A DNA stretch of 64,000 nt from Tribonema minus (taxonomy: Eukaryota > Sar > Xanthophyceae > Tribonematales > Tribonemataceae), in assembly GCA_017506865.1 (NCBI GenBank), contig JAFCMP010000279.1, positions 186,001 through 250,000 on the forward strand, read 5' to 3'. Below are positions 34,666 to 43,644 of the stretch, piece after piece; the stretch's first letter is position 1; each line of letters starts with the position of its first letter. Position numbers and translations under genes: made by a program. Below the pieces are notes generated by a model. That model did no database searches and was not told the origin of the DNA. It worked only from the letters and a program-made list of their open reading frames with translations.

Positions 34666-34712
34666 GTTGTAAAATATATTTTACAACGAAGTTAGCTTCG
34701 TTGTAAAATATA
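34666..34712. repeat. Perfect inverted repeat at island boundary
   Basis: A 17-bp stem (34675-34691 against 34696-34712) with a TTAG loop, overlapping a 22-bp palindrome at 34666-34687. It lies immediately before the ATG of the first island gene and at the change in base composition. It could be a hairpin terminator, a terminal structure or a chance palindrome. Confidence 0.8.
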
Positions 34713-35056
34713 TGGTTTGCGACCCCGAAGTCAAGCTCGCGCGAGACGTGCTCTACCACGTCACACACGACAACGACGCCGTCACGGCGTTGGCCATCGA
34801 ATCGCAGGACGGGGTTCCCGTGACGCACGCGCACTGGGTCCTCTACCACGCCATAGGCCTCGTCCGCGACCCGGGCGATGACTACATTGCCTGGATGCTG
34901 ACGAAGACCAAGGCAAACGAATGGGTGACGCAGGACATGTACCGACGCTGCGGCCTGAGACGCGGCGAGTTCGGAGCGTCGGAGCACCGCGTCCGCAACG
35001 TCGTCGCGTGCCTCGCGCGATGGAGGCTCGACGAGCTGGAGAGCGTCGGGTATTGA
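34712..35056 (+). CDS. Hypothetical island protein, 114 aa
   Basis: Intron-free ORF starting at an ATG inside the inverted repeat. Reads LARDVLYHVTHDNDAVTALA, HAHWVLYHAIGLVRDPGDD and CLARWRLDELESVGY. High GC and strong codon bias favour real coding. Followed by an AT-rich spacer (TATTTTTTATAATATATT). No family recognised. Possible virus-like gene. Confidence 0.6.
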   Translation: MVCDPEVKLARDVLYHVTHDNDAVTALAIESQDGVPVTHAHWVLYHAIGLVRDPGDDYIAWMLTKTKANEWVTQDMYRRCGLRRGEFGASEHRVRNVVACLARWRLDELESVGY

Positions 35057-35111
35057 GTATTTTTTATAATATATTGTTTCTCCGTCCACGAGCCTCACTT
35101 TGCGCCTCGCC

Positions 35112-35765
35112 ATGCGCCTGTCAGCCATTGTCGCCCTGTGCGTCGCTCTCCGTGCGTCGGCGAACAAGGAGTGCGACAACCTCTCCAAAGTCGAAGGCGC
35201 GTGCGCGGTCGACGACGTCTGCCTCGCTTGCATCAACGAATACTCTCCCAACATCGCCGACCCGCCGCCGACGTGTTGGATGTACATTGAAGAAGTCTAC
35301 AACTCATTCCCCGAGCCGACGGAGTGCCACGTGTACGTCGAGAGCCCGTTCGCCGTCCTCGTCCGCTGCGACGCCAAGGTCGTCACCGGCGATACACAGT
35401 GCCTGCGCCCAAGGACGCCGACACCTGGACCCATCTTCCCCAACGTTCGCCCGACACGCGAGCCGACAACCGAGCCGACCGTCGAGCCGACAACTGAGCC
35501 GACCGTCGAGACGACTGGCGAGACGATTGGCGAGCCGACAACCGAGCCGACCGCCGTCGTCACGAGACCTCGTCCTACAAACGAAGCGACACGCGCACCC
35601 ACAGATCTGCCGATCGCAACGCGCCGACCCACCATCGTGACACCCCTACCGATCCCTACGATCGAGCCTACCGTGGAGACCACCGTCGACACAAGCGGCG
35701 CAGCATTGCTCCTCACGTCGCGGCTACTCAAGTTCGTTCTCGCGGGCGCGGCGCTCTTCGTGTAA
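35112..35765 (+). CDS. Secreted/membrane mucin-like protein
   Basis: About 217 aa. Starts at the ATG 35112, giving a signal peptide (MRLSAIVALCVALRASA). A cysteine-rich ectodomain (eight or more Cys, including CDNLSKVEGAC, VCLACI and CHVYV) follows, then a long Thr/Pro/Glu stalk of repeated EPTTEPTVEPTTEP units and a hydrophobic C-terminus (LLKFVLAGAALFV). This is the plan of an O-glycosylated surface protein, anchored or GPI-linked. Only 1 bp separates its stop from the next gene, a viral-style packing. Such proteins occur in both giant viruses and protist hosts. Confidence 0.7.
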   Translation: MRLSAIVALCVALRASANKECDNLSKVEGACAVDDVCLACINEYSPNIADPPPTCWMYIEEVYNSFPEPTECHVYVESPFAVLVRCDAKVVTGDTQCLRPRTPTPGPIFPNVRPTREPTTEPTVEPTTEPTVETTGETIGEPTTEPTAVVTRPRPTNEATRAPTDLPIATRRPTIVTPLPIPTIEPTVETTVDTSGAALLLTSRLLKFVLAGAALFV

Positions 35766-35766
35766 C

Positions 35767-36027
35767 ATGGACGTCCAACAAGACCTGTGGCGCGCCGCGG
35801 AGGCGCGCGACGTCGACGGGATCGTCGAAGCGCTGGATCGCGGCGCAGACATCGACGCCGTCGACCGCTCGACGCGGCGCGACGCCCTGGACATGGCGGC
35901 AGCATCAATCTACTTTGGACGTCGCGTCAAGGCCGTCGAGGTGCTCCTCACGCGCGGAGCGGCGCTCAAGGGGCGGTGCAGGGCGTGCATGTGCGGACAC
36001 GGAGCGCACGACGTAAATGAAACTTGA
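35767..36027 (+). CDS. Small ankyrin-repeat protein
   Basis: 86 aa. LWRAAEARDVDGIVEALDRG then ADIDAVDRSTRRDALDMAA and VEVLLTRGAAL are two ankyrin repeats. The C-terminus (CRACMCGHGAH) is cysteine-rich. Ankyrin proteins are abundant in large DNA viruses and protists; partners are unknown. Confidence 0.65.
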   Translation: MDVQQDLWRAAEARDVDGIVEALDRGADIDAVDRSTRRDALDMAAASIYFGRRVKAVEVLLTRGAALKGRCRACMCGHGAHDVNET

Positions 36028-36030
36028 CAA

Positions 36031-36387
36031 TCAATAACTCAGTCCCCCAGGCGAAGCGCGCGGTGTGAAGCACCGTGTCGCCAGCAGCCTGCTCCGCAGA
36101 CGCTGCAACCGCTGCGTTGTCTGGGAGATGAAGCCTCTGCTTGCATACCCGCTGAGCCTGATCCTCGCAATCTGCTGTCGCTGTCTCATGATGTCATCAC
36201 TCATCGCCTGGAAGGCATCCGCCTGTTGCTGCGCGTGCGGGGTAGGCGGCGCCTCGGCGGTGCGTGCCATCCACGCCTGAGTCATGCTGACCACATCCAG
36301 GAAGAGGCGCGCGTACTCTTCGTCGAGGTGCACCAACCTGGCAAGGTCATCGAGGCTCAGCCTCCCTACAGCTACGCGTCCCGGCAT
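36031..36387 (-). CDS. Hypothetical helical protein, 118 aa
   Basis: ATG start (MPGRVAVGRLSLDDLARLVH). Helix-rich: LDEEYARLFLDVVSMTQAW, then AMSDDIMRQRQQIARIR and TQRLQRLRSRL. Convergent with the ankyrin gene, 3 bp apart. Preceded by an AT-rich spacer. No family recognised. Confidence 0.55.
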   Translation of the reverse strand: MPGRVAVGRLSLDDLARLVHLDEEYARLFLDVVSMTQAWMARTAEAPPTPHAQQQADAFQAMSDDIMRQRQQIARIRLSGYASRGFISQTTQRLQRLRSRLLATRCFTPRASPGGLSY

Positions 36388-36389
36388 AT

Positions 36390-36542
36390 TTAAGTTATAT
36401 TTCTTTGTAATTCAGCTTTCAAACTAGGGCGTTTTAAAATAAACACCAGCTCGTGCTCTTCCGTCTGACGCACGTCGTATCCGACGCCGTCTGCCGCATG
36501 CAGAGTTGCACTGTGCCATGTGCTATTGTCGAGGCTCCACAT
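36390..36542 (-). CDS. Small hypothetical ORF
   Basis: 50 codons from ATG 36542 (MWSLDNSTWHSATLHAADG to LKAELQRNIT). The open frame extends upstream without an ATG. Protein-like but short; low certainty. Confidence 0.35.
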   Translation of the reverse strand: MWSLDNSTWHSATLHAADGVGYDVRQTEEHELVFILKRPSLKAELQRNIT

Positions 36543-36613
36543 TACCGTAACGTCTGAATGCTCTTCGACTGTCAACACATGCAGTCGTGCGAGGCATCGA
36601 CGGCGGCGCGTCG

Positions 36614-37390
36614 ATGTACTCACAAACGTTCACGGTCGTCGCCGCAGACGCGCCAGCCCACATCCGCGACTTCATCTTCTTGCGGGCCGTCACACAGCGG
36701 GGCCAGGCGCGCAAAGGCGCGTGGGCGGTGCTCAACGCGGTCGTAACGGAGCACGGATGGCTGCTATCGGACGCCGCGAAGGTCGTCATCGCCAATAACG
36801 CGCCGCCCGCAGTGCAGCAGACCTTGCGAGAGCATGATGCGCGTCGCAACGGCGCCGTCGTCGCGCCCGCGCCCGCCATGCAGCCGGCGATGCAGCCCGC
36901 GATGCAGCCAGCGATGCAGCCCGCGCCTGCGCCCGCAATGCAGCCCGTCGTGCCGGCCGCGGTGCAGCCGGCTGCCGCCGCCGCCGCTGCAGCCGCCGAA
37001 GCGACGTATCAACGCGCCGATGACCTAGCTCGACGCGGCCGGTGGGCGCAGCTCGTCGCCGCCGTCACGGTCGCCAACCTTCCGCTCAGCAGCGATACCT
37101 TTGAGACCATCGTCAGGCCGCGTGCGCCCGCCGATGTCGTACAGGCTCTGACGACGCACGGCGCTCAAGTGCGACGGACGCTGCAAATCGCACAGGAACA
37201 GAACTGGGTGGCGCTGGAACGCGCCGTCGCCGAGGGCGCAGCGGTAACCGAAGATACCATGCGGACGGCTCACGCGCTCGCGCCCCCAGACATAGCAGAA
37301 TCAATCAGACGACACGTCAAGCAGAGGCGCAAGCGCAAGCGCGACGAATGGGAGGCAGCGCAGAGCATGCTCGACATGGCGCGCATTTAA
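36614..37390 (+). CDS. Hypothetical protein with MQPA repeats and ankyrin-like C-terminus
   Basis: 258 aa from ATG 36614 (MYSQTFTVVAADAPAHIRD). A helical N-terminal domain, a spacer of tandem PAMQ units followed by an alanine run, then repeated helical segments (RADDLARRGRWAQLVAAVTV and IAQEQNWVALERAVAEGAAV) resembling divergent ankyrin-type pairs. Ends with basic VKQRRKRKRDE, a likely nuclear-localisation signal. Its 3' end is duplicated at 49421-49590. Confidence 0.6.
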   Translation: MYSQTFTVVAADAPAHIRDFIFLRAVTQRGQARKGAWAVLNAVVTEHGWLLSDAAKVVIANNAPPAVQQTLREHDARRNGAVVAPAPAMQPAMQPAMQPAMQPAPAPAMQPVVPAAVQPAAAAAAAAAEATYQRADDLARRGRWAQLVAAVTVANLPLSSDTFETIVRPRAPADVVQALTTHGAQVRRTLQIAQEQNWVALERAVAEGAAVTEDTMRTAHALAPPDIAESIRRHVKQRRKRKRDEWEAAQSMLDMARI

Positions 37391-37670
37391 TTACAACACT
37401 TTTTGTGCAAGAAGTTTCATTCAAATGCGCACGCGCTTCGCACGTTAACTCTCTCGTCCGCGTCGGTCGACATGTGAAGTCGCGTCAAGAACGTCGCTCT
37501 AACGTCCTGACGCCCCGTCAGCACGACCTGAGGAACTGTCTTGGCGTGTCTGAGATAATAATCTGTTTTTATTGCGCCTCAGTAGCACGGCAGTGGCTAC
37601 GCCGATGTGGTAAGTATCTGTGGTTGTCATGTTGATAACATCGTATATAATATGAATCAATAGTTTGAAA
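37391..37670. promoter_or_regulatory. Intergenic spacer with TATA-like element
   Basis: 280 bp without a gene. TATATAATATGAATC at about 37644 lies some 25 bp before the kinase-like ATG at 37671 and could act as its promoter element. Function is inferred only. Confidence 0.3.
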
Positions 37671-38621
37671 ATGTCTATGACAACAGGGCTCGAAGTGCAA
37701 CGGGCTCTCGAAGGCATGTACATGCAGCCCGTCGACGACTATACTCTGACATTGAAGAAGCGGGATACAGGGGAGACGGTATTGAGTGCCTACAAGATCG
37801 TATCACCTGGAAGTCAAGGTTTGATATATGACGCGACAGGACAGGGGCGGTTCGGTTGGATCGTACCGTTGACGGTGAAATTGGCAATTATTGGTCGGTC
37901 AGAGGAGCAGCAGCACACTCTACACATCGCCGACCTCGTACTTTACAATAGATGTCCTCACTTCACCTGCGCTTATGCGTACATCACCGAACAAGTCACG
38001 TCGACTGGATACACGTGCGATGTCATCGTCATGGATCGTTTCGATACAGATCTGGCCCGATTTGCAAAGGGACACGAAGATTTACAGTACCATATCCCAG
38101 CCATCACGCTGCAGCTGCTGATGGCAGTGTATGCGCTGAGTCAAATTTACCTCGCTCAGCACGACATGCACGGTTTTAATGTGCTATTGCGTCTGAACCA
38201 AGGGGAAGATGCGTGTCGTCTCCGACGTCGCATGTGCTACACTCACTATGAAATATGGCAGAGCAAATACACCTTCTTTGCATCGGGGGTAAAGTTAGTA
38301 GAACGCAAGCTGTGTGACGTGTACCTGCTGAACACCGGCGTGATGGCGGCCTTGGCCGATTTCGGACAGATGGGTACCGGATGCAATCACTCGCAGTCGT
38401 TGATTTACGCTATGGAGTCGGTACTCGGAGTAGTCGTCATCAACACCTCCAGTGGTCGTCCTGAGTTGATTTCGATTCGAGAGGCGATCCAGGCGCTTCC
38501 GACATCAAAGTCGCCACCTGAACTCATGCAACAATTCTTTGAATCTATTCCGGCACCGTACGCCTTGGTGGACCGCAGGCCGGCTCACGTAAGCATCGAT
38601 GGCACTCCATTTCAAGTGTGA
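37671..38621 (+). CDS. Protein-kinase-like protein (virus-like island)
   Basis: 316 aa from the ATG at 37671. Kinase landmarks: a lysine in LTVKLAI at the VAIK position, VMDRFDTDLARFA as the hinge/alpha-D region, the catalytic loop QHDMHGFNVLL (H-D-x-H-x-x-N, an atypical order also seen in viral kinases) and ALADFGQM as the DFG motif. An insert separates the catalytic loop from DFG. Ser/Thr phosphotransfer is inferred. The Gypsy element is inserted at the 3' end of this frame. Intron-free. Confidence 0.6.
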   Translation: MSMTTGLEVQRALEGMYMQPVDDYTLTLKKRDTGETVLSAYKIVSPGSQGLIYDATGQGRFGWIVPLTVKLAIIGRSEEQQHTLHIADLVLYNRCPHFTCAYAYITEQVTSTGYTCDVIVMDRFDTDLARFAKGHEDLQYHIPAITLQLLMAVYALSQIYLAQHDMHGFNVLLRLNQGEDACRLRRRMCYTHYEIWQSKYTFFASGVKLVERKLCDVYLLNTGVMAALADFGQMGTGCNHSQSLIYAMESVLGVVVINTSSGRPELISIREAIQALPTSKSPPELMQQFFESIPAPYALVDRRPAHVSIDGTPFQV

Positions 38622-38977
38622 TACAGCAAAACGGCCTGGCTTCCATGCTGCCAAAGGCAGATGGGCTGTAGTGCTGCTGGCGAGACCAAGTTGCAGCCAA
38701 CTTGCTGGACAATCATTAGCAAAGCAAGAGAAATGAGACACACCTCTGTGGACATGGACTGAAGGCCACTTGAATGGCTCAGCTCCAGAAAGGCTTGCTG
38801 TCTCCCAGCAGGATATCTCTCTTGCCCAGGGCCAGAACCAAGAGTGAGCAAAAGGGCCTTGTCCTCAAGTGCTGGCCAGGACTTGAAGTTGAAGAACGGT
38901 CCCAGGAATGGTCCGGTTCTAGAACGACTCCCCTGGTGCTCTGTACTGAACTAGCACAGAAAACAGAGAGCTTGTAT
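38619..38977 (-). repeat. Gypsy 3' LTR
   Basis: 359 bp, nearly identical to 48844-49202; begins TGATACAGC on the plus strand and abuts the purine tract internally. Confidence 0.9.
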
Positions 38978-39304
38978 TATCCCTCTTCTTTGAAAAGGGC
39001 CGCCTTGTGCGGGCCGTCTGGCCGGCATGACACTTGCTTTCAGCAAGACAAACTAGTTCTGTCGCATCACAGCCTGGGTTTCTGGTCTGGTCTGGTCTAG
39101 CGCGTGTCCCGTTCACCATTCCTTCGCGCCAAGTGCGCGAACTCAACATGGCTTCAAGAAGTTCTGGGCATAGTCGAGGTCTAGGATGCGTGTCATTCAC
39201 CATTCCTTTGCGTTGGGTGCGCAAGCTCAACATGGTTTTCAGATATACGCATCAGTGCTCTGTCACTCCTTCAGCACCGTGCGTGCGAGTTCAACGTGAC
39301 ATTG

Positions 39305-40156
39305 CTAACTCATGCGTGAGCGTTCGCTGGGTCTGGTGGCCTCCGCTCCAGTTGGCGGTTCCTCAGCAAGCTCACGTGCCAGTAACAAGTTCCAGGATGA
39401 CTGCTCAGCATGAGCATCATCATGCTGGTATTCTGCTCTAAGCTTCAGGCGATCCTCTAGGGGCTTCTTCCCTCGCATATTGGGAAACTTCACGTCAAAT
39501 GTGAACTCCCCGCGGTCGCGCTTGGCGGAAACAAACCTGAGCAGAATGCCGCGGCTCCATCCAGAGGGAGACCGGTAGCGGAGCACTTGACCAACGTAGA
39601 GTGGTCCAAAATCACTTGGCATGCATGGACTCACAGTCACTCGTACGTTTGCAGGTAGGTCAGAGTTTGGGCTCGTGTCAAAGGCAGGTTCTGGCTGGCC
39701 ACGCTGGCGCGCGAGTCTGCGTAGTCTGTCACGCGTACCCTCAGCCAAGAGCTTGCCAGCGCGCACTTGCAATGAAGTCAAGTCTTCCCACGTCCCGTCC
39801 GTGTAGTACACACGCCAACGAGCTCGTGCAAAGTCACGTACTTGACCCCACAAGTAGGCAGTCGTGCCCGGCGTGTCTGTAACTTGCCGTACCGCTTGAG
39901 TGCCACAGGGGTATTGTTGTAATGCAGCATCTTTGGACAGCGTGCGATCCCCATGGGGGCTATGGCGCTCAGCGTACGAGGGAATGTTGCCTTGGTGCTT
40001 GAGCTCGTACAGAGCGTGAAAGGTGTCCAGTGCCCAAGGTGGTATCAACAGCAATTCCACTAGCTCTTTCTCGCGCACCCATTCCGAAGTGGCACCATCG
40101 CGTGCTAGCCACTTGCATGACCAGCTGCCGTCCTCTTCTGCCTTACGGTCTAGCAA
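39305..40156 (-). pseudogene. Gypsy C-terminal chromodomain-like ORF
   Basis: Begins MLDRKAEEDGSWSCKWLA and SEWVREKELVELL, resembling the chromodomain that targets chromoviruses to chromatin; later TDGTWEDLTSLQVRAGKLL repeats a similar fold. Treated as part of the element. Confidence 0.55.
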
Positions 40157-40206
40157 CTGGCACAGCTTCTGGTCAGGGTCCAGTTCTTGTAGCTGTGTGG
40201 GGTCTA

Positions 40207-40426
40207 GGAGGGCGTTTATTCCCTCACTTCAAGTCGGTAGGTCCAGGTCTATGTAGGTCTACTTAGGTCTAGGTCTAGGTCTAGGTCTAGGTCTAGTAGG
40301 TCTAGGTTTAGGTCTAGGTCTGCTTAGGTCTAGGTCTAGGTCTAGGTCTAGGTCTAGTAGGTCTAGGTCTAGGTCTAGGTCCAGGTCTAATGGTAGTTCT
40401 GGGTCTAGGTCTAGGGTAATAGGGTT
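40207..40426. repeat. (AGGTCT)n hexamer array
   Basis: About 200 bp of imperfect AGGTCT/GGTCTA repeats between the integrase and chromodomain-like ORFs of the Gypsy element. Confidence 0.9.
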
Positions 40427-41536
40427 TTATGCTCTCCACATGTCTGTCTCGCGTATGCGCGTGCCTGTGAGTTGGCACCGCCAGTGGAAAGAGAGCCCAG
40501 AATCGCCATTGTGAGCAACTAGCTTCCACAAGCCAGTGTAATGTTCCTCAATGGCACTTGCACGGCCGCGCGACGGTGGCTTCTTGATCCACACATAGTC
40601 ACCGACTTCAAGGTGCAGAGTGCGTGAAATCTGGTCATTGCGAGTCTGGATGCGTTCAGCGCGGCGCTGCAACGCCTCGTCGATAACTTCTTTCGCCATT
40701 CTGAGGTTCTCCTGCAGACGCTGCACTTCTGCGCGCAGGTCTTGCGAGTTTCCAGCCTCAGAAGTGAAAGCGTCGAGGGGGAAGCGCGCCTCGCGGCCAA
40801 AAACACAGAAGAATGGGGTCAGGCCCGTCTCTTCCCTCGGCGTGTTCCTGAGCGCGAATTGCACAGCATCAAGATTTTCGTGCCAGCGTGCCTGGTAGTG
40901 AGAACACAGTCTAGCGAGCGCCCTCTTGATGCGCCCATTCAGGTTCTCAACAACGCCGTTAGATTGAGGATGGTATGCGCTGGTTTCAATCTTGCGAGCT
41001 GCAAAGAAGCGACAAAGGCTGGTAATGAGCGAACTCATGAATTCAGCCGCCTGGTCGGACACCAGTTCTTCCACTAGCGCGCCGCACTCAAGGAGCACTT
41101 TTGCCAGCAGAGGAGCGGTCTCGGCTGCCGTTCGCGTCTTTACAGGAAAGATCCAGCAGTATCCAGATCGAGCTTCTGCAACGTCAAGCAGGTATCGGTG
41201 TCCTTCTAGGGAAAGGACGCCGGGTTCTGTGTAGTCAATATGCAGGCGTTGCCACATGCGCAAGGGTGGCATCAAGACTTGTTTATACCTGGCAGTAGCT
41301 TGCGGTTTGGTTTGCTGGCAAGGTAGTACGCACGAGCGTACATAGTCTCGGACGTCTGCGCCCAAACCTCTCCAGTACATGCGCTCTAGCACCTTGGCGT
41401 GCGTAGCTGCAGTTGAGGGGTGTTGTGCACTGCCGTCGTCGTGGCAAAGGCGAAGTACAAGTGGCTTCAAAGCGTCGGGGACTACCCACTGGGTAATTGG
41501 GGAGCCCTTCTTGGACCGACTAGCCATGAAATGCAC
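40427..41536 (-). pseudogene. Gypsy integrase
   Basis: H2C2 zinc finger (HPSTAATHAKVLERMYWRG with C-x3-C after it), then a DDE core visible in HIDYTEPG, LVSDQAAEFMSS and SNGVVENLN. Family-typical length and order. Confidence 0.85.
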
Positions 41537-41603
41537 AAGCAGGCCGTCAGGTCCAACTGTGAAAAACTCTTGATTTTGACTCGCGAATCTGGCAATGCTC
41601 GGG

Positions 41604-42290
41604 TCAAGGGTCTGGTCGTGTGTTCTCTAGGTAGTTTTTCAAGGACGAGCAGAAGTGATCACGTTCCTGCCAACGCACAAAGTTCTTGCGTTCTAGCATG
41701 GCAGGTGAAGATTCCGGGCGTGAGTTGGTTTCTTCAGTCTGGGCAGATATAGCGTCATCTGAAGTGTCCATCACAGCATCTTCAAGTTCTGGTTCGGGAT
41801 CGGCACTCACATGTGTCTCGGCAGGAGCAGCTGCATTCTGGAGCGGCGCGAGTGCCGCAGCGCAACTGTCCCACACATCTGGCGAGTACGTACCCGGTAT
41901 CAGGTTGCAAAGTACTGAAGCGAGGGGCGTGAGCTCTGGCTCTGTCAGCTCTTCACCAGCGAGGGGCGTGAGCTCTGGCTCTGTCAGCTCTTCACCTCCC
42001 TCTTCTTTGAAAAGTGCGGTGTCTCCGCACGCACTTTCATGCGCAGAGTCATACATGAGTTCATGGACTTCCTGGGGTCCTAGTGTACTCATGCAACTAG
42101 TCAGGTTTGTCGAGATCAGCGTGAGCTTGTTGAACTTGAAGTTCGTGCCACCTGGATATGCAGCATAGGTGCCTATGCGGCCCACACATGCAGGTGATTC
42201 TTCAAGTTGGTTCATCTTCAAATCGTACGCCGCTGGGAGGCGCAGTTCCAGCATCAGTGCAGTCTGGCCACTGCTCATCAGCAGGTTCAT
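41604..42290 (-). pseudogene. Gypsy linker ORF
   Basis: Between RNase H and integrase. Contains an in-frame tandem repeat EELTEPELTPLA (41926-41996). Acidic and low-complexity; no domain recognised. Confidence 0.5.
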
Positions 42291-43644
42291 AGCTTCGGGG
42301 CCCCAGTATTTCTGTCATTTGGGGCATACGTGAGGGGCAGTCCGCATTGCCATTGTCTTTTCCAGGGCGGTGTACGACCATGATGTCATACCCCTGAAGA
42401 CGCATGGCCCAGTGCAGCAGTTTGCTATTATGACTGTTCAAGGTTAACAGCCAGCGTAACGCAGAGGCGTCGGTTACGACGGTTACAGGCCTGTCCCAGA
42501 TGTAGTTACGGAAGTTGTTCAGCGCCAGCACTACAGCCAGACATTCCAGCGCAGTTGCACCAAGTTTTGCGTCCTGCACGGAATTAATCTTGCTGAAAAA
42601 TGCTACAACTACCTCTCTGGCAGGTCTACCATCGACCGTCTTGGCACGCCGTGTGCTTGCCCAAGGGAAGCCTTTGTGTCTTTCACGCAGCTTGTCAAGT
42701 GGTACAAACTGCGAGAGCACACCGGCCACGGCTAGCTTGCTTGCATCTGTGTGCACTACAAAAGGCAAGTCAAAGTCCGGGTGCATGATTGCAGGAGCGT
42801 TTGACATGGCGTGCTTAAGTTTCGCAAGCGCTTCCTGGCGGCGCTTGTTCCACGACATGTCTGCGCCATCACGCGTACACTCGACCAGCGGAGCTGCAAT
42901 ATGCGCAAAACGATGTATGTAGCGCCTATAGTAGTTAAAGCAGCCTAGCAGGACCTGCATAAGGCGCCTGTCTACCTTCCCGTCCTTGCCAACGGGAGGC
43001 ATCATGTCGACCATTGCCTTAACTTTGTCCTCACAGGGCTTGATGCCATACCTGCCCACCTTGTGGCCCAAGTACGTAACTTCGTCGGCAAAGAGCTGAC
43101 ACTTGTGCCTAGATACACTCATGCCGTACTCTTCCACACGACGGAGCACGTCGTCCAAGTGAGCAATATCATCTTCAAGCGTCTTGCTGTGCACGAGCAC
43201 GTCGTCTACGTACACACATGCATGCGTTTGTCTGGCTGAGCCTAGCAGCTCATGCATGCATCTCGTGAATATACTGGGTAGGCACACTAGTCCAAACGGT
43301 GCAACCTTGTACACCCAGAGTGAGCCATCAGGTGCCCGGAATGCCGTTTTACAAGCTGAATCTTTGGTCATGGGAATTTGCCTATAACCAGATGCAAAGT
43401 CAAGCGCGGAGAATACGCGAGCACCAGAGCATTTTTGGACCAAGTCGTCCATATTGCCTAGCCCGTATTCGTCGCGGCGAGTGACTTTATTCAAGGGTCT
43501 GTAATCAACACAGAAGCGAACTTTGTCTTTCTGTGTTACCAGCACAGGATTACTGGCCCAGGGGCCGCTGGCAGGCCTAATCTGACCGCGTTTACGCTCA
43601 TTTTCAACGGCCTTAAAGATGATTTGGCCTCTCGCTCGGCCCAC
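42202..43644 (-). pseudogene. Gypsy reverse transcriptase and RNase H
   Basis: RT motifs VDYRPLNKVT, SALDFASGYRQIP and CVYVDDVLVHS (YVDD active site), then RNase H with VVHTDASKLAVAGVLSQF and VVTDASALRW. Confidence 0.9.

Noticed and set aside
36523-36879. Minus-strand 118-codon ORF
   Set aside because: Antisense to the 36.6-kb gene, whose plus-strand frame has better composition and a nuclear-localisation-like tail.
40207-40426. Telomeric repeat
   Set aside because: AGGTCT does not match a known telomere motif and lies inside a Gypsy element.
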